The notes under the pieces were generated by a model, which was given only the letters and a program-made list of their open reading frames with translations, had not been told where the DNA came from and searched no databases. The translations under genes and the position numbers were made by a program. Positions 33,673-43,397 of a stretch of 64,000 bases of DNA are shown in pieces (position 1 is the first letter of the stretch; each line of letters starts with the position of its first letter). The stretch comes from Kitasatospora humi (GTDB taxonomy: Bacteria > Actinomycetota > Actinomycetes > Streptomycetales > Streptomycetaceae), in assembly GCF_020907985.1 (NCBI RefSeq), contig NZ_JAJJPA010000016.1, positions 85,690-149,689 on the forward strand. Direction: 5' to 3'.

Positions 33673-33975
33673 TCAGTGGTCGTCCCAGTGGCCCGCGTGG
33701 GCGGCGTGGCGGTGCCCGTCGTGCACGTAGTCGACATGGTCGCCGTGCGGGACGGCCGTGTGGCCGCAGCCCTCGCCGTGGCGGTGGGCGTGGCCGGCGT
33801 GCTCGACGTGGGCCGGTGCCTCGCACTCGTCGACGTGACCGTCGTGGACGCGGTGCAGGTGGCCGTCGTGCACGTAGTCGACGTGATCGGCGTGCGGGAC
33901 GGCGGTGTGGCCGCAGCCCTCGCCGTGCTTGTGGTCGTGTGAGCCGTGGGTCTGGTGGTCGACTGGGGTGCTCAT
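33673..33975 (-). CDS. Histidine-rich metal-binding repeat protein
   Basis: A 100-aa protein with about a quarter His plus many Asp. Two copies of a unit begin HGEGCGHTAVPH and continue DHVDYVHDGH, each with one Cys, and a linker with DECEAPAHVEH. There is no membrane segment. Such proteins bind Zn, Ni or Cu and serve as stores or chaperones; homologues are common in actinomycetes. The ATG at 33975 has GGAGG upstream. A link to the nickel-dependent hydrogenase 3 kb away is only a suggestion. Confidence 0.75.
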   Translation of the reverse strand: MSTPVDHQTHGSHDHKHGEGCGHTAVPHADHVDYVHDGHLHRVHDGHVDECEAPAHVEHAGHAHRHGEGCGHTAVPHGDHVDYVHDGHRHAAHAGHWDDH

Positions 33976-34090
33976 GGTGTCCGCCCTCTCCTCCCTCTCC
34001 TCTACTGCTGACAAAGCTAGTCATTCTGGACGAAAACGGTCGACGAATCGCCGGTGATCGTCCTGAGCGGAGCGGGAGGCGGCAGTTCGC

Positions 34091-34102
34091 TTCAAATTTG
34101 AA
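34091..34102 (+). promoter_or_regulatory. MarR-type operator TTCAAATTTGAA before marR
   Basis: A perfect 12-bp palindrome ending 9 bases before the -10, identical to the core of the VOC site. This is consistent with autoregulation. Confidence 0.78.
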
Positions 34103-34110
34103 CGGCCGAC

Positions 34111-34116
34111 TACAGT
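34111..34116 (+). promoter_or_regulatory. -10 element of marR (TACAGT), probably leaderless
   Basis: TACAGT ends 7 bases before the ATG at 34124 and no Shine-Dalgarno is present, so transcription probably begins at or within a base of the start codon. Confidence 0.55.
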
Positions 34117-34123
34117 GGCCCCC

Positions 34124-34576
34124 ATGGCAGAGACCCGCTGGCTGGACGAGGTGGAGATGGCGGCCTGGCGCGGCTTCGTGGCGGCGAGCAACCTGGTCGC
34201 GCGCCGGTTGGAGCAGCAGCTGAAGGACGAGGCCGGGCTGTCGCACCCGCAGTACGAGGTACTGGTGCACCTCTCGGCCGCCCCCGAGCGTGCCATGCGG
34301 ATGACCGAGCTGGCCGACCGCCTGATCACTTCCAAGAGCGGTCTCACCTACCAGATCGCCCAGCTGGAGAAGGCGGGTCTGGTGGGTCGGCGGTCCTGTG
34401 CGAGCGATGTGCGCGGGGTGTTCGCCTACCTCACCGACCGGGGGATGGCCGTGCTGCGCGAGGCGGCACCCGGACACGTGGCGGCCGTGCGGGAGGCGCT
34501 GATCGATGTGCTGGACCGCGAGCAGCTCACGGTGCTGGCCGAAGCACTGGGCCAGGTGGCCGGCCGGCTGCGCTGA
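34124..34576 (+). CDS. MarR family transcriptional regulator
   Basis: The 150-aa protein has the MarR winged-helix fold: helix 1 region MAAWRGFVAASNLVARRLEQ, HPQYEVLVHLSAAPE, recognition-helix region LADRLITSKSGLTYQIAQLEKAGLV and wing CASDVRGVFAYLTDRG. It probably represses itself and the VOC gene through TTCAAATTTGAA sites, with a phenolic or oxidant ligand as usual for the family. The effector is unknown. Start chosen as the ATG with the leaderless promoter. Confidence 0.9.
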   Translation: MAETRWLDEVEMAAWRGFVAASNLVARRLEQQLKDEAGLSHPQYEVLVHLSAAPERAMRMTELADRLITSKSGLTYQIAQLEKAGLVGRRSCASDVRGVFAYLTDRGMAVLREAAPGHVAAVREALIDVLDREQLTVLAEALGQVAGRLR

Positions 34577-34633
34577 GCCGGACGAGCCAAGGTGACAGTC
34601 CGTCAGCACGACTCCATCCGTGCGGCGTTGTCG

Positions 34634-34651
34634 CTCCACCCTGGGGTGGAG
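34634..34651 (+). terminator. 8-bp stem hairpin after marR
   Basis: CTCCACCC (34634-34641) pairs with GGGTGGAG (34644-34651) around two bases, 57 bases past the marR stop. It could also be an operator of the esterase gene. Confidence 0.45.
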
Positions 34652-34764
34652 ATTCGCGGCTCCACCCGCCGGGTCGATCCCTCCGGCTTCCCGGTCGCGC
34701 ATGCTGGAGGCAGCTGAGGACCAGTCAGGTCCTCCCGGTCCCCGATGCGAAGGGGGAGTGCGCC

Positions 34765-36417
34765 ATGGTCCGTACGGCCATCGGCAGGATGACGGGAGCG
34801 GTGGCCGCCGCGGTCACGCTGCTCGTGGGCGGCCTGGTCGGCGCCGCCAGCCCCGCTGCCGCCGCTGACGGCGGCGGGTTCGCGAGCCCGGCGAGCGCCC
34901 GGGCCTGCCTCGCCCGCACGGGTCTCGGGCGGGTGCAGGGCGTGGCCAGGGGTGCGGTCTGCGCCTACCTCGGCGTGCCGTACGCGGCGCCGCCCACCGG
35001 CGCCCGGCGGTTCCGGCCTCCCGCCCCGCCCTCGCCCTGGCCGGGCACGCTGGCGGCGAGCACGGCCAAGCCGGGGTGTCCGCAGGACCTGAGCGTCGGC
35101 AGTGGCGTCGGCGTGGAGGACTGCCTGTACACCCAGATCTGGCAGCCGCGCACCGGCGGCGGCCGCAAGCCGGTCATGGTGTTCCTGCACGGCGGCGCCG
35201 ACGAGTTGGGCGCCGCGAACGAGCCGGACTTCGACGGCTCGGCGCTGGCGGCGCGCGGGGACGCGGTCGTGGTCAGCGTCGACTACCGGCTCGGGTTGCT
35301 CGGGTGGACCGAGCTCGGCGGCATTGACGCCCGCTATGCCGGCTCCGGCAACAACGGGCTGCGCGACGAGGTCGCGGCCCTCACCTGGGTGCGGCAGCAG
35401 ATCGCCGCGTTCGGCGGCGATCCGGGGCGGGTCACCGTCTTCGGGCAGTCGGCGGGGGCGATCTCGATCTCCGCCATGCTGGCCGGCGACCACCCCGAGC
35501 GGCTGTTCCAGCACGCGGTCGTGGAGAGCGGGCCGGGCTACCTGGTGCACACCCGGCAGTACGCGCAGGACGCCGCCGCACACGTGCTGGCCGCCGGAAA
35601 CGTCACCGGCGTGGCCCAGTTGGCGGCGATGAGCACCGATCAGCTGCTCCAGCTCCAGCAGAAGGCCCAGCAGGGCGTCTCGGGTCCGGCGGACGCGCTC
35701 TTCTTCGGCCCGTACATCGACGGCACGCTGATCCCCGGCCCGGTGGTGGACCGGATCGCGGCCGGCAGCGCGCGCCGGGTCGACGTGATGCTCGGCACCA
35801 CCGAGAACGAGACCGACTACTGGGCGCTCTTCGACCCCCGGGTGTTGGACCTGCCGCTGTCCGCCTACCGCAGCTTCCCCGCCGTGCTGGCCGACCGGAA
35901 GCAGCAGATGTACCAGGTGTACGCGGCCGACCGGCCGGGCCTGCCCCCGGGCCGGGTGGTCAACGCGATGCTCACCGACCAGGTCTTCCGAGTGCCCACC
36001 CTGCGGATGGCCGAGGCACAGGCCCGTTGGCGGCCCACCCACGTCTACCGGTTCGACTGGCACGTCCCGTACGTCGCGGGGCTGCCCGAGGCCCAGAACC
36101 TCGGCGCCATGCACACCGAGGAGGTGCCGTTCGTCCTCGGCAACCTGGAGCTGGGCGCCTACCCGCGCGGTGCCGCGACGCTGGCCGCCGAGCGGAGTCA
36201 ACTCACCGCGCTCTCCCAGGACATGATGGATGCCTGGGCTGCCTTCGCGCGGACCGGTTCGCCGGGCTGGCCGAGCTACACCCCGGCGGCGCGGACCACC
36301 AAGCTCTGGGACGTGCCCGAGCGGCTGCGGAACGCGCCGCAGGACAACGAACGCGTGCTGTGGGACGACTACTCCTTCCCCGCTTGGAGCCTGGAGCCCT
36401 GGGCGGCGCAGGGCTGA
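34765..36417 (+). CDS. Secreted type B carboxylesterase
   Basis: A 550-aa alpha/beta hydrolase with a signal peptide (TGAVAAAVTLLVGGLVGAAS, AAA-type cleavage). The nucleophile elbow is VFGQSAGAISI, the oxyanion hole FLHGGADELG; acidic and His members are expected near TENETDY and LGAMHTEEVPF. Cys pairs (e.g. ACLART...VCAYLG) suggest disulfides. It hydrolyses carboxyl esters outside the cell. A palindromic terminator follows 9 bases after the stop. Confidence 0.9.
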   Translation: MVRTAIGRMTGAVAAAVTLLVGGLVGAASPAAAADGGGFASPASARACLARTGLGRVQGVARGAVCAYLGVPYAAPPTGARRFRPPAPPSPWPGTLAASTAKPGCPQDLSVGSGVGVEDCLYTQIWQPRTGGGRKPVMVFLHGGADELGAANEPDFDGSALAARGDAVVVSVDYRLGLLGWTELGGIDARYAGSGNNGLRDEVAALTWVRQQIAAFGGDPGRVTVFGQSAGAISISAMLAGDHPERLFQHAVVESGPGYLVHTRQYAQDAAAHVLAAGNVTGVAQLAAMSTDQLLQLQQKAQQGVSGPADALFFGPYIDGTLIPGPVVDRIAAGSARRVDVMLGTTENETDYWALFDPRVLDLPLSAYRSFPAVLADRKQQMYQVYAADRPGLPPGRVVNAMLTDQVFRVPTLRMAEAQARWRPTHVYRFDWHVPYVAGLPEAQNLGAMHTEEVPFVLGNLELGAYPRGAATLAAERSQLTALSQDMMDAWAAFARTGSPGWPSYTPAARTTKLWDVPERLRNAPQDNERVLWDDYSFPAWSLEPWAAQG

Positions 36418-36426
36418 TCGACGGCC

Positions 36427-36444
36427 GGGCACGGGCCCGTGCCC
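36427..36444 (+). terminator. 18-bp perfect palindrome after the esterase gene
   Basis: GGGCACGGGCCCGTGCCC is its own reverse complement, 9 bases past the stop. Probable terminator hairpin. Confidence 0.65.
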
Positions 36445-36457
36445 AATGGGCGCCCGC

Positions 36458-36550
36458 CCGAGGGGCACGGGCCCGCCGCACCGGGTGCGCGTCCGAGGGG
36501 CACGGGCCTGCCGCACCGGGTGCGCGTCCGAGGGGCACGGGCCCGCCGCC
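36458..36550. repeat. 35-bp tandem repeat, 2.7 copies
   Basis: Units 36458-36492 and 36493-36527 differ by one base; the first 23 bases recur to 36550. Each contains GAGGGGCACGGGC, which echoes the arm of the terminator palindrome. Confidence 0.85.
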
Positions 36551-36895
36551 CCACCGGGCATGCGCCGGGTGCCGTGCTGCGCGGGGGCCGGTCCGGCGGG
36601 GTCCGAGGAGGAGGAAGCGGTACGACGGCGCCCGCAGCACCAGGAGCAGCAGGACCACCGGCACGGCGCAGACGGTCATCACGACCAGGGCGCGCGGCTC
36701 CGCACCCCTGGTCAACGGAGTGAGGACCGGAGTTCTCATCGAACGGGATTTCGGACGATGCCGCCCGCTCCGCCGGATGGGCTCGCGCCATCGGGTGAGC
36801 CGACGGACTGTCGGCACGGCTCGGCGGGTCGGGCGGACGACGATCGGCGCAGGCCGGGCCCGCCCTCCCTCCTTGCGGGCGGCCGGGAGGTTGGT

Positions 36896-38709
36896 ATGCG
36901 AATCCTGCTCGTCGCGTCGGCGTTCAACAGTCTCACCCAGCGCACCTTCGCTGAACTCGCCGACCGGGGGCACCAGTTGGAGGTTGCGACACTGGCCGGC
37001 GATGCGGCCCTGCGCGATCGCGTGCTGCGCGCCGCCGTGGCGCGGCACCGGCCCGACCTGGTGGTCGCACCGATGCTGAAGAGCGCGCTGCCGGCGGACG
37101 TCTGGTCGCGGCACACCTGTCTCATCGTGCACCCGGGGCCGCCGGGCGACCGCGGACCGTCCTCGCTGGACTGGGCGATCGAGGAAGGCGCGTGGGGTTG
37201 GGGGGTGACGGTCCTGCAGGCCAACGCCGAGATGGACGCCGGTGCCGTCTGGGCGTGGGCGTCCTGTCCGGTGCCGCCGGTCGGCAAGAGCGACCTGTAC
37301 CGCAACGAGGTGTCGGACGCGGCGCTGCGGGCCCTGCTGCTGGCCATCGACCGCTACGCCGCCGGGGACTGGGAGCCCCACGTGCAGCGGGCCGAAGCGG
37401 CCGTGGTGCGGCCGTACTTCGACCAGACGCGCCGTCGGATCGACTGGCAGCACGACCCGACCGAAGTGGTGCTGCGCAAGCTGCGCGCCGCCGCCTCCCA
37501 GCCAGGTGTGCTGGACCAACTGGCAGGTCGTGAATGGTACTTGCACGGCGGTCATGCGGAGGACGAACTAAGGGGAGCGCCAGGGGAGTTGCTGGCCACC
37601 CGGGCGGGCGCGGTGTGCCGGGCGACCAGCGACGGCGCGGTCTGGATCCCGGAGCTGCGGGCCCGGCGGCTGCCCGGGGAGCCGCCCTCGGTCAAGCTGC
37701 CCGCCACCGTGGCGCTGGCCGACCGGATCGCCGGGCTGCCGGCCTGCCCGGTGCCGCCGGACGCCCCCGACGGGCGCTGGCGCGACATCCGCTACCGCGA
37801 GCACGGCCCGGTCGGGGTGCTGTCCTTCGCCTTCCCCGGCGGCGCGATGAGCACCGACCAGTGCCGCCGGCTGCTGGCCGCCTACCGGCAGGCGTGCACC
37901 CGGCCGACCACGGTGCTGGTGCTGGGCGGTGAGCGCGACTTCTTCTCCAACGGGATCCACCTGGGAGTGATCGAGGCCGCCGCCGACCCGGCGCAGGAGT
38001 CCTGGGACAACCTCAACGCCATGGACGACCTGGTGGAAGCCGTGCTGACCACCACCGACCGGCTGGTGGTGGCGGCACTGGGCGGCAATGCCGCGGCCGG
38101 CGGCGTGATGCTGGCGCTGGCGGCCGACCAGGTCTGGTGCCGCGACGGCGCGGTGCTCAACCCGCACTACCGGCTGATGGGGCTGTACGGCTCGGAGTAC
38201 TGGACGTACCTGCTGCCGCGCCGGGTGGGTGCGACCACGGCGACCCGGCTGATCGACCAGGCGCTGCCGGTCAGCGCCGCCGGCGCACAGCGGCTCGGGC
38301 TGGCGGACGAGCTGGTGACGTGCGCGCCGCAGGACTTCGCCGCCGAGGTGGTGGAGCGCGCGGTGCGGCTGGCCGGTGCCGACTCGGTCGTCCGGGCCCG
38401 GATCGCCGCGAAGAAGGCGGTCCGCGAAGCCGACGAGTCGGTGCGCCCGCTGGCCGCCTACCGCGCGGCGGAGCTGGATCGGATGCACCGGATCTTCTTC
38501 GATCCGGCCGCGTCCTACCACCAGCTCCGGCGGGCCTTCGTCCGGAAGGAAGCGCGCGGCGCGGCACCGGTCGGGCAGCGGATCTCGTCACCATCGGTGG
38601 CCGGCGTCCCCGGATCGGCTGCGTTCGGTGACGCATCGAAGCCCGGTGTGCCCAAAGCTGGTGGGGACACCCGCACACTCGTCTCCCACCTCCCCGAGGA
38701 AGCCACTCC

Positions 38710-38713
<4 letters not shown>
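36896..38713 (+). CDS. hypX: HypX (HoxX), CO-ligand-forming hydrogenase maturation protein
   Basis: A 605-aa fusion of an N-terminal formyltetrahydrofolate hydrolase/transferase-like domain (MRILLVASAFNSLTQR; HPGPPGDRGPSSLDWAI with the catalytic Asn/His/Asp type residues) and a C-terminal enoyl-CoA hydratase/isomerase-like domain (LGGERDFFSNGIHLGVIEA; LGGNAAAGGVMLALAAD; MGLYGSEYW). HypX takes the formyl group of N10-formyl-THF and decarbonylates it to CO for the Fe(CN)2CO centre under air. The ATG at 36896 follows GGGAGG. About 50 C-terminal residues extend beyond the usual end. The stop overlaps the small-subunit start (ATGA). Confidence 0.92.
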
Positions 38714-39771
<1,058 letters not shown>

Positions 39772-39866
39772 GCAGGCCCGTGAAGCACCGGCGCGGGACC
39801 TCGACCCGGCTTCCCGCGCCGTCCCCCGTACGACTCCGAGCTTGAGGAAAGGGCACGGCAGACACG

Positions 39867-41651
39867 ATGGCACCGACGACGAAGGCGGCCGGAAACGGCA
39901 GCGGCCTGGTGGAGATGTCCTGGGATCCGATCACCCGGATCGTGGGCAGCCTCGGCATCCACACGAAGATCGACTTCAAGCAGAAGCGGGTTGCCGAGTG
40001 CTACAGCACCTCGTCGGTCTTCCGGGGGTACAGCGTCTTCATGCGCGGCAAGGACCCGCGCGACGCGCACTTCATCACCAGCCGGATCTGCGGCATCTGC
40101 GGTGACAACCACGCCACCTGCTCGGTGTACGCGCAGAACATGGCGTACGGCGTGAAGCCGCCGAACCTCGGCGAGTGGCTGATCAACCTCGGCGAGGCGG
40201 CCGAGTTCATGTTCGACCACAACATCTTCCAGGAGAACCTGGTCGGGGTGGACTACTGCGAGCGGATGGTCAAGGAGACCAACCCCGGCGTCCTGGAGCT
40301 CGCCGAGCGCACCCCGGCCCCGCACGCCGGCGACCACGGATACAAGACCATCGCCGACATCATGCGCTCGCTCAACCCCCTGGAGGGCGAGTTCTACCGG
40401 GAGGCGCTGCAGGTCAGCCGCTACACCCGGGAGATGTTCTGCCTGATGGAGGGCCGCCACGTGCACCCCTCCACGCTCTACCCCGGCGGCACCGGCACCA
40501 TCGCCTCGGTGCAGCTCTTCACGGACTACCTGAGCCGGCTGATGCGCTACGTCGAGTTCATGAAGCGGGTGGTGCCGCTCCACGACGACCTGTTCGACTT
40601 CTTCTACCAGGCCCTGCCCGGCTACGAGGAGGTCGGCCGCCGGCGGGTGCTGCTCGGCTGCTGGGGGGCCCTCAACGACCCCGAGTACTGCGACTTCACC
40701 TACCGCAACATGACCGACTGGGGCCGGCGGATGTTCGTCACCCCCGGCGTGGTGGTGGACGGCAAGCTGGTCACCAACGACCTCACCCGGATCAACCTGG
40801 GCATCCGGATCCTGCTCGGCAGCTCCTACTACCAGGACTGGGAGGGCAAGGAGCAGTTCGTCACCCACGACCCGCTCGGCAACCCGGTCGACCCGCGCCA
40901 CCCGTGGAACCAGCACACCATCCCGGCCCCGCAGAAGCGGAACTTCGACGACAAGTACAGCTGGGTGATGTCGCCGCGCTGGTTCGACGGCAAGGACCAC
41001 CTGCCGCTGGACACCGGCGGCGGCCCGATCGCCCGGCTCTGGTCGACCGCGCTCTCCGGCCTGGTGGACATCGGCTACGTCAAGGCGACCGGCCACAGCG
41101 TGGTCATCAACCTGCCCAAGACGCTCACCAAGCCGGAGACCACCTTCGAGTGGAAGATCCCGCAGTGGAGCAACGCGCTGGAGCGCAACCGGGCCCGCAC
41201 CTACTTCCAGGCCTACACGGCCGCCGCCGCACTGCACTTCGCCGAGAAGGGGCTGGCCGAGGTTCGGGCCGGACGGACCCGCACCTGGGAAAAGTTCGAG
41301 GTCCCCGAGGAGGGTCTGGGCGTCGGCTTCACCGAGGCGGTCCGCGGCGTGCTCTCGCACCACCTGGTGATCCGCGGCGGCAAGATCGCCAACTACCACC
41401 CGTACCCGCCGACCCCGTGGAACGCCAGCACCCGCGACACCCTCGGCACCCCGGGCCCCTACGAGGACGCCGTGCAGAACACCCCGATCTTCGAGGAGAA
41501 CACCCCGGAGAACTTCAAGGGCATCGACATCATGCGGGCCGTGCGCAGCTTCGACCCCTGCCTGCCCTGCGGGGTCCACATGTACCTGGGCCAGGGCCGC
41601 ACCGTGCGGGCCGAGCACGTGCCCACCGGCCTGAGCGGGCTGGGCGGATGA
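39867..41651 (+). CDS. [NiFe] hydrogenase large (catalytic) subunit, group 1h-like
   Basis: A 594-aa catalytic subunit. N-terminal L1 motif RICGICGDNH and C-terminal L2 motif DPCLPCGVH supply the four Cys that bind the NiFe centre. After the His a 23-residue tail starting MYLGQGRTVR would be cut off by the maturation protease encoded downstream. The stop overlaps the NifU-like start (ATGA). GAGGAAAGG lies upstream of the ATG at 39867. Confidence 0.95.
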   Translation: MAPTTKAAGNGSGLVEMSWDPITRIVGSLGIHTKIDFKQKRVAECYSTSSVFRGYSVFMRGKDPRDAHFITSRICGICGDNHATCSVYAQNMAYGVKPPNLGEWLINLGEAAEFMFDHNIFQENLVGVDYCERMVKETNPGVLELAERTPAPHAGDHGYKTIADIMRSLNPLEGEFYREALQVSRYTREMFCLMEGRHVHPSTLYPGGTGTIASVQLFTDYLSRLMRYVEFMKRVVPLHDDLFDFFYQALPGYEEVGRRRVLLGCWGALNDPEYCDFTYRNMTDWGRRMFVTPGVVVDGKLVTNDLTRINLGIRILLGSSYYQDWEGKEQFVTHDPLGNPVDPRHPWNQHTIPAPQKRNFDDKYSWVMSPRWFDGKDHLPLDTGGGPIARLWSTALSGLVDIGYVKATGHSVVINLPKTLTKPETTFEWKIPQWSNALERNRARTYFQAYTAAAALHFAEKGLAEVRAGRTRTWEKFEVPEEGLGVGFTEAVRGVLSHHLVIRGGKIANYHPYPPTPWNASTRDTLGTPGPYEDAVQNTPIFEENTPENFKGIDIMRAVRSFDPCLPCGVHMYLGQGRTVRAEHVPTGLSGLGG

Positions 41652-42148
41652 GCGCCCCCGTCCAGGCCCGGGTGGACCCGGTACGGACCGCGCGACGGAT
41701 CGAGGACTTGCTGGACCGGCTGTCCGGCGACCCGGAGGTGTCCGCAGTCGGCGATCAACTGGTGCGCGCGCTCATGGAGTTCTACGGTGCCGGACTGGCC
41801 AGGATCGTTCAACTGGTCGGCGCCGCCACGGTGAGCCGCACCCTGGTGGACGACGAGCTGGTGGCGCACCTGCTCGCCCTGCACGACCTGCACCCGGAGG
41901 AGCTGCCCGCCCGGATCGCCCGGGCGCTGGCCGGCCAGGGCGTCGAGGTGCTGGGGTTCGACGGGGGCACCCTGCGGATCCGCGCCGGCGGTGGTGGTTG
42001 CGGTTGCGGCAGCACCGCGGATGCCACCCGCGAGGCGGCGCTGGCCGCACTGGCCGGCCTGGCACCGGAGGTGACGGCGGTGGATCTGGCGGCCGAGCCA
42101 CCAGCGCTCCTGCAGATCGGCACCCGCCCGCCGGGCAGTGGCTCATGA
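41648..42148 (+). CDS. NifU C-terminal-domain-like protein of the hydrogenase operon
   Basis: The 166-aa protein has a helical N-terminal half and a C-terminal half resembling the NifU/Nfu Fe-S scaffold fold (GVEVLGFDGGTLRIRAGGGG, then EAALAALAGLAPEVTAVDL). The usual CxxC is replaced by CGCG (CxC) after a Gly run. Nfu proteins carry and insert [4Fe-4S] clusters, so it may serve the small subunit; the CxC makes cluster binding uncertain. Both ends overlap neighbouring genes as ATGA. Confidence 0.82.
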   Translation: MSAPVQARVDPVRTARRIEDLLDRLSGDPEVSAVGDQLVRALMEFYGAGLARIVQLVGAATVSRTLVDDELVAHLLALHDLHPEELPARIARALAGQGVEVLGFDGGTLRIRAGGGGCGCGSTADATREAALAALAGLAPEVTAVDLAAEPPALLQIGTRPPGSGS

Positions 42149-42753
42149 CGGCCGGGCTGCGCCGCTTCCTGGCGCCCCGCGCGCCCGAGCCGGAGCGCTG
42201 CGGGCTGTGCGCCGCCGTGCTGGCCGAGCACGGACACCGCCACCTGGTCGACACCGAGCGGCGCTCGCTGGCCTGCGCCTGCACCCCGTGTGGCCTGCTC
42301 TTCGAGCAGTCCGGCACGCGGCACGGCCGCTACCGGTTGGTGCCCGACCGCTACCTGACGGACAGCCGACTTGAGGTGAGCTGGGAGCGGCTGCAGATCC
42401 CGGTCGGCGTGGCCTTCTTCTTCCGCAACAGCAGCCTGGACCGGCTGGTCGCGCTCTACCCGGGTCCGGCCGGGGCCACCGAGAGCGAGCTCGACCCGGA
42501 CACCTGGCAGGCGGTGCTGGCCGGGACCAGGCTGGCCGGCCTGCTGGAGCCGGACGTGGAGGCCCTGCTGCTGCGCCGCACCCGCGACGGCATCTCCTGC
42601 CACCTGGTGCCGATCGACGTCTGCTACCAGCTGGTTGGACGAATGCGCCTGCACTGGAAGGGATTCGACGGAGGCGCGCGGGCCCAGGCCGAGCTGGCCG
42701 ACTTCTTCGGCCACGTCGCCGCCCGGGCCAAGGTGCTGGAGGAGGTGGCATGA
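42145..42753 (+). CDS. DUF5947-like protein of the hydrogenase operon
   Basis: A 202-aa cytosolic protein with Cys pairs CGLC and CACTPCGLLF near the N-terminus (a probable metal site) and a middle segment LQIPVGVAFFFRNSSLDRL. It fits my recollection of DUF5947, found beside group 1h hydrogenases in Streptomyces. Function unknown; a role in assembly or electron transfer is inferred from position. It overlaps both neighbours by 4 bases. Confidence 0.72.
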   Translation: MTAGLRRFLAPRAPEPERCGLCAAVLAEHGHRHLVDTERRSLACACTPCGLLFEQSGTRHGRYRLVPDRYLTDSRLEVSWERLQIPVGVAFFFRNSSLDRLVALYPGPAGATESELDPDTWQAVLAGTRLAGLLEPDVEALLLRRTRDGISCHLVPIDVCYQLVGRMRLHWKGFDGGARAQAELADFFGHVAARAKVLEEVA

Positions 42754-43397
42754 CGCAGTTCGGTTTCCGCTGCACCGGAGTCCGGGCCGACCGCTATGCC
42801 GCCGGACCGACCCTGGTGTTCCGGCTTCGGATCACCGCCGAGCCGCAGGCCCGGGTCCACGCGATGGCCTTGCGCTGCCAGCTGCGGATCGAACCGGCCC
42901 GCCGCGGCTACCGGGAGGACGAGGAAGCCGGCCTCGCCGACCTGTTCGGCGACCGGTCGCGCTGGGCCACCACGCTGAAGCCGCTGAGGTTCGCCGACAT
43001 CGCGCTGATGGTCCCCGGGTTCACCGGGGAGGGCGAGGCGGACCTGGTGGTGCCGTGCAGCTACGACCTGGACATCGCCGCCACCCGGTACTTCGACGCG
43101 CTGCGCCGGGGCGAGCTGCCACTGCTGCTGCTCTTCTCCGGCACCGCGTTCACCGGTGCGGGCGGCTACCGGATCGAGCCGGTGCCCTGGGACCTGGAAA
43201 CGCGCTGCGCGGTGCCGGTCGCGGTCTGGCGCGAGATGATCGACCAGCACTTCCCCGGCTGCGGCTGGCTGCGGCTGCCCCGGGCCACCATGGACGACCT
43301 GCTGGCCTACCGCTCCCGGCAGGCGCTGCCCGGCTGGGAGTCGACGGTCCGGCAGCTGCTCACCGACGCCGACGCGGCCCAAGGAGCCCTACGATGA
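42750..43397 (+). CDS. DUF6084-like protein of the hydrogenase operon
   Basis: A 215-aa cytosolic protein, predicted mainly beta in its N-terminal part (VFRLRITAEPQARVHAMALR, then LPLLLLFSGTAFTGAGGYRI) with a helical C-terminus. No catalytic motif is visible. I recall the family as DUF6084, seen in the same place in related operons. Function unknown. It overlaps both neighbours (ATGA). Confidence 0.7.
   Translation: MTQFGFRCTGVRADRYAAGPTLVFRLRITAEPQARVHAMALRCQLRIEPARRGYREDEEAGLADLFGDRSRWATTLKPLRFADIALMVPGFTGEGEADLVVPCSYDLDIAATRYFDALRRGELPLLLLFSGTAFTGAGGYRIEPVPWDLETRCAVPVAVWREMIDQHFPGCGWLRLPRATMDDLLAYRSRQALPGWESTVRQLLTDADAAQGALR

Larger units (their letters stand above)
36418..36895. other. 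478-base intergenic region upstream of the hydrogenase operon
   Basis: Holds the esterase terminator (36427-36444), a 35-bp tandem repeat (36458-36550) and, towards its right end, the presumed promoter and Shine-Dalgarno (GGGAGG, 36885-36890) of hypX. A reverse-strand ORF with one hydrophobic stretch from 36739 is not convincing. Confidence 0.6.

Noticed and set aside
36203..36739. Reverse ORF starting MRTPVLTPLTRGAEPRALVV with one hydrophobic stretch
   Set aside because: No Shine-Dalgarno, its tail is translated tandem repeat and it runs antisense into the esterase gene.
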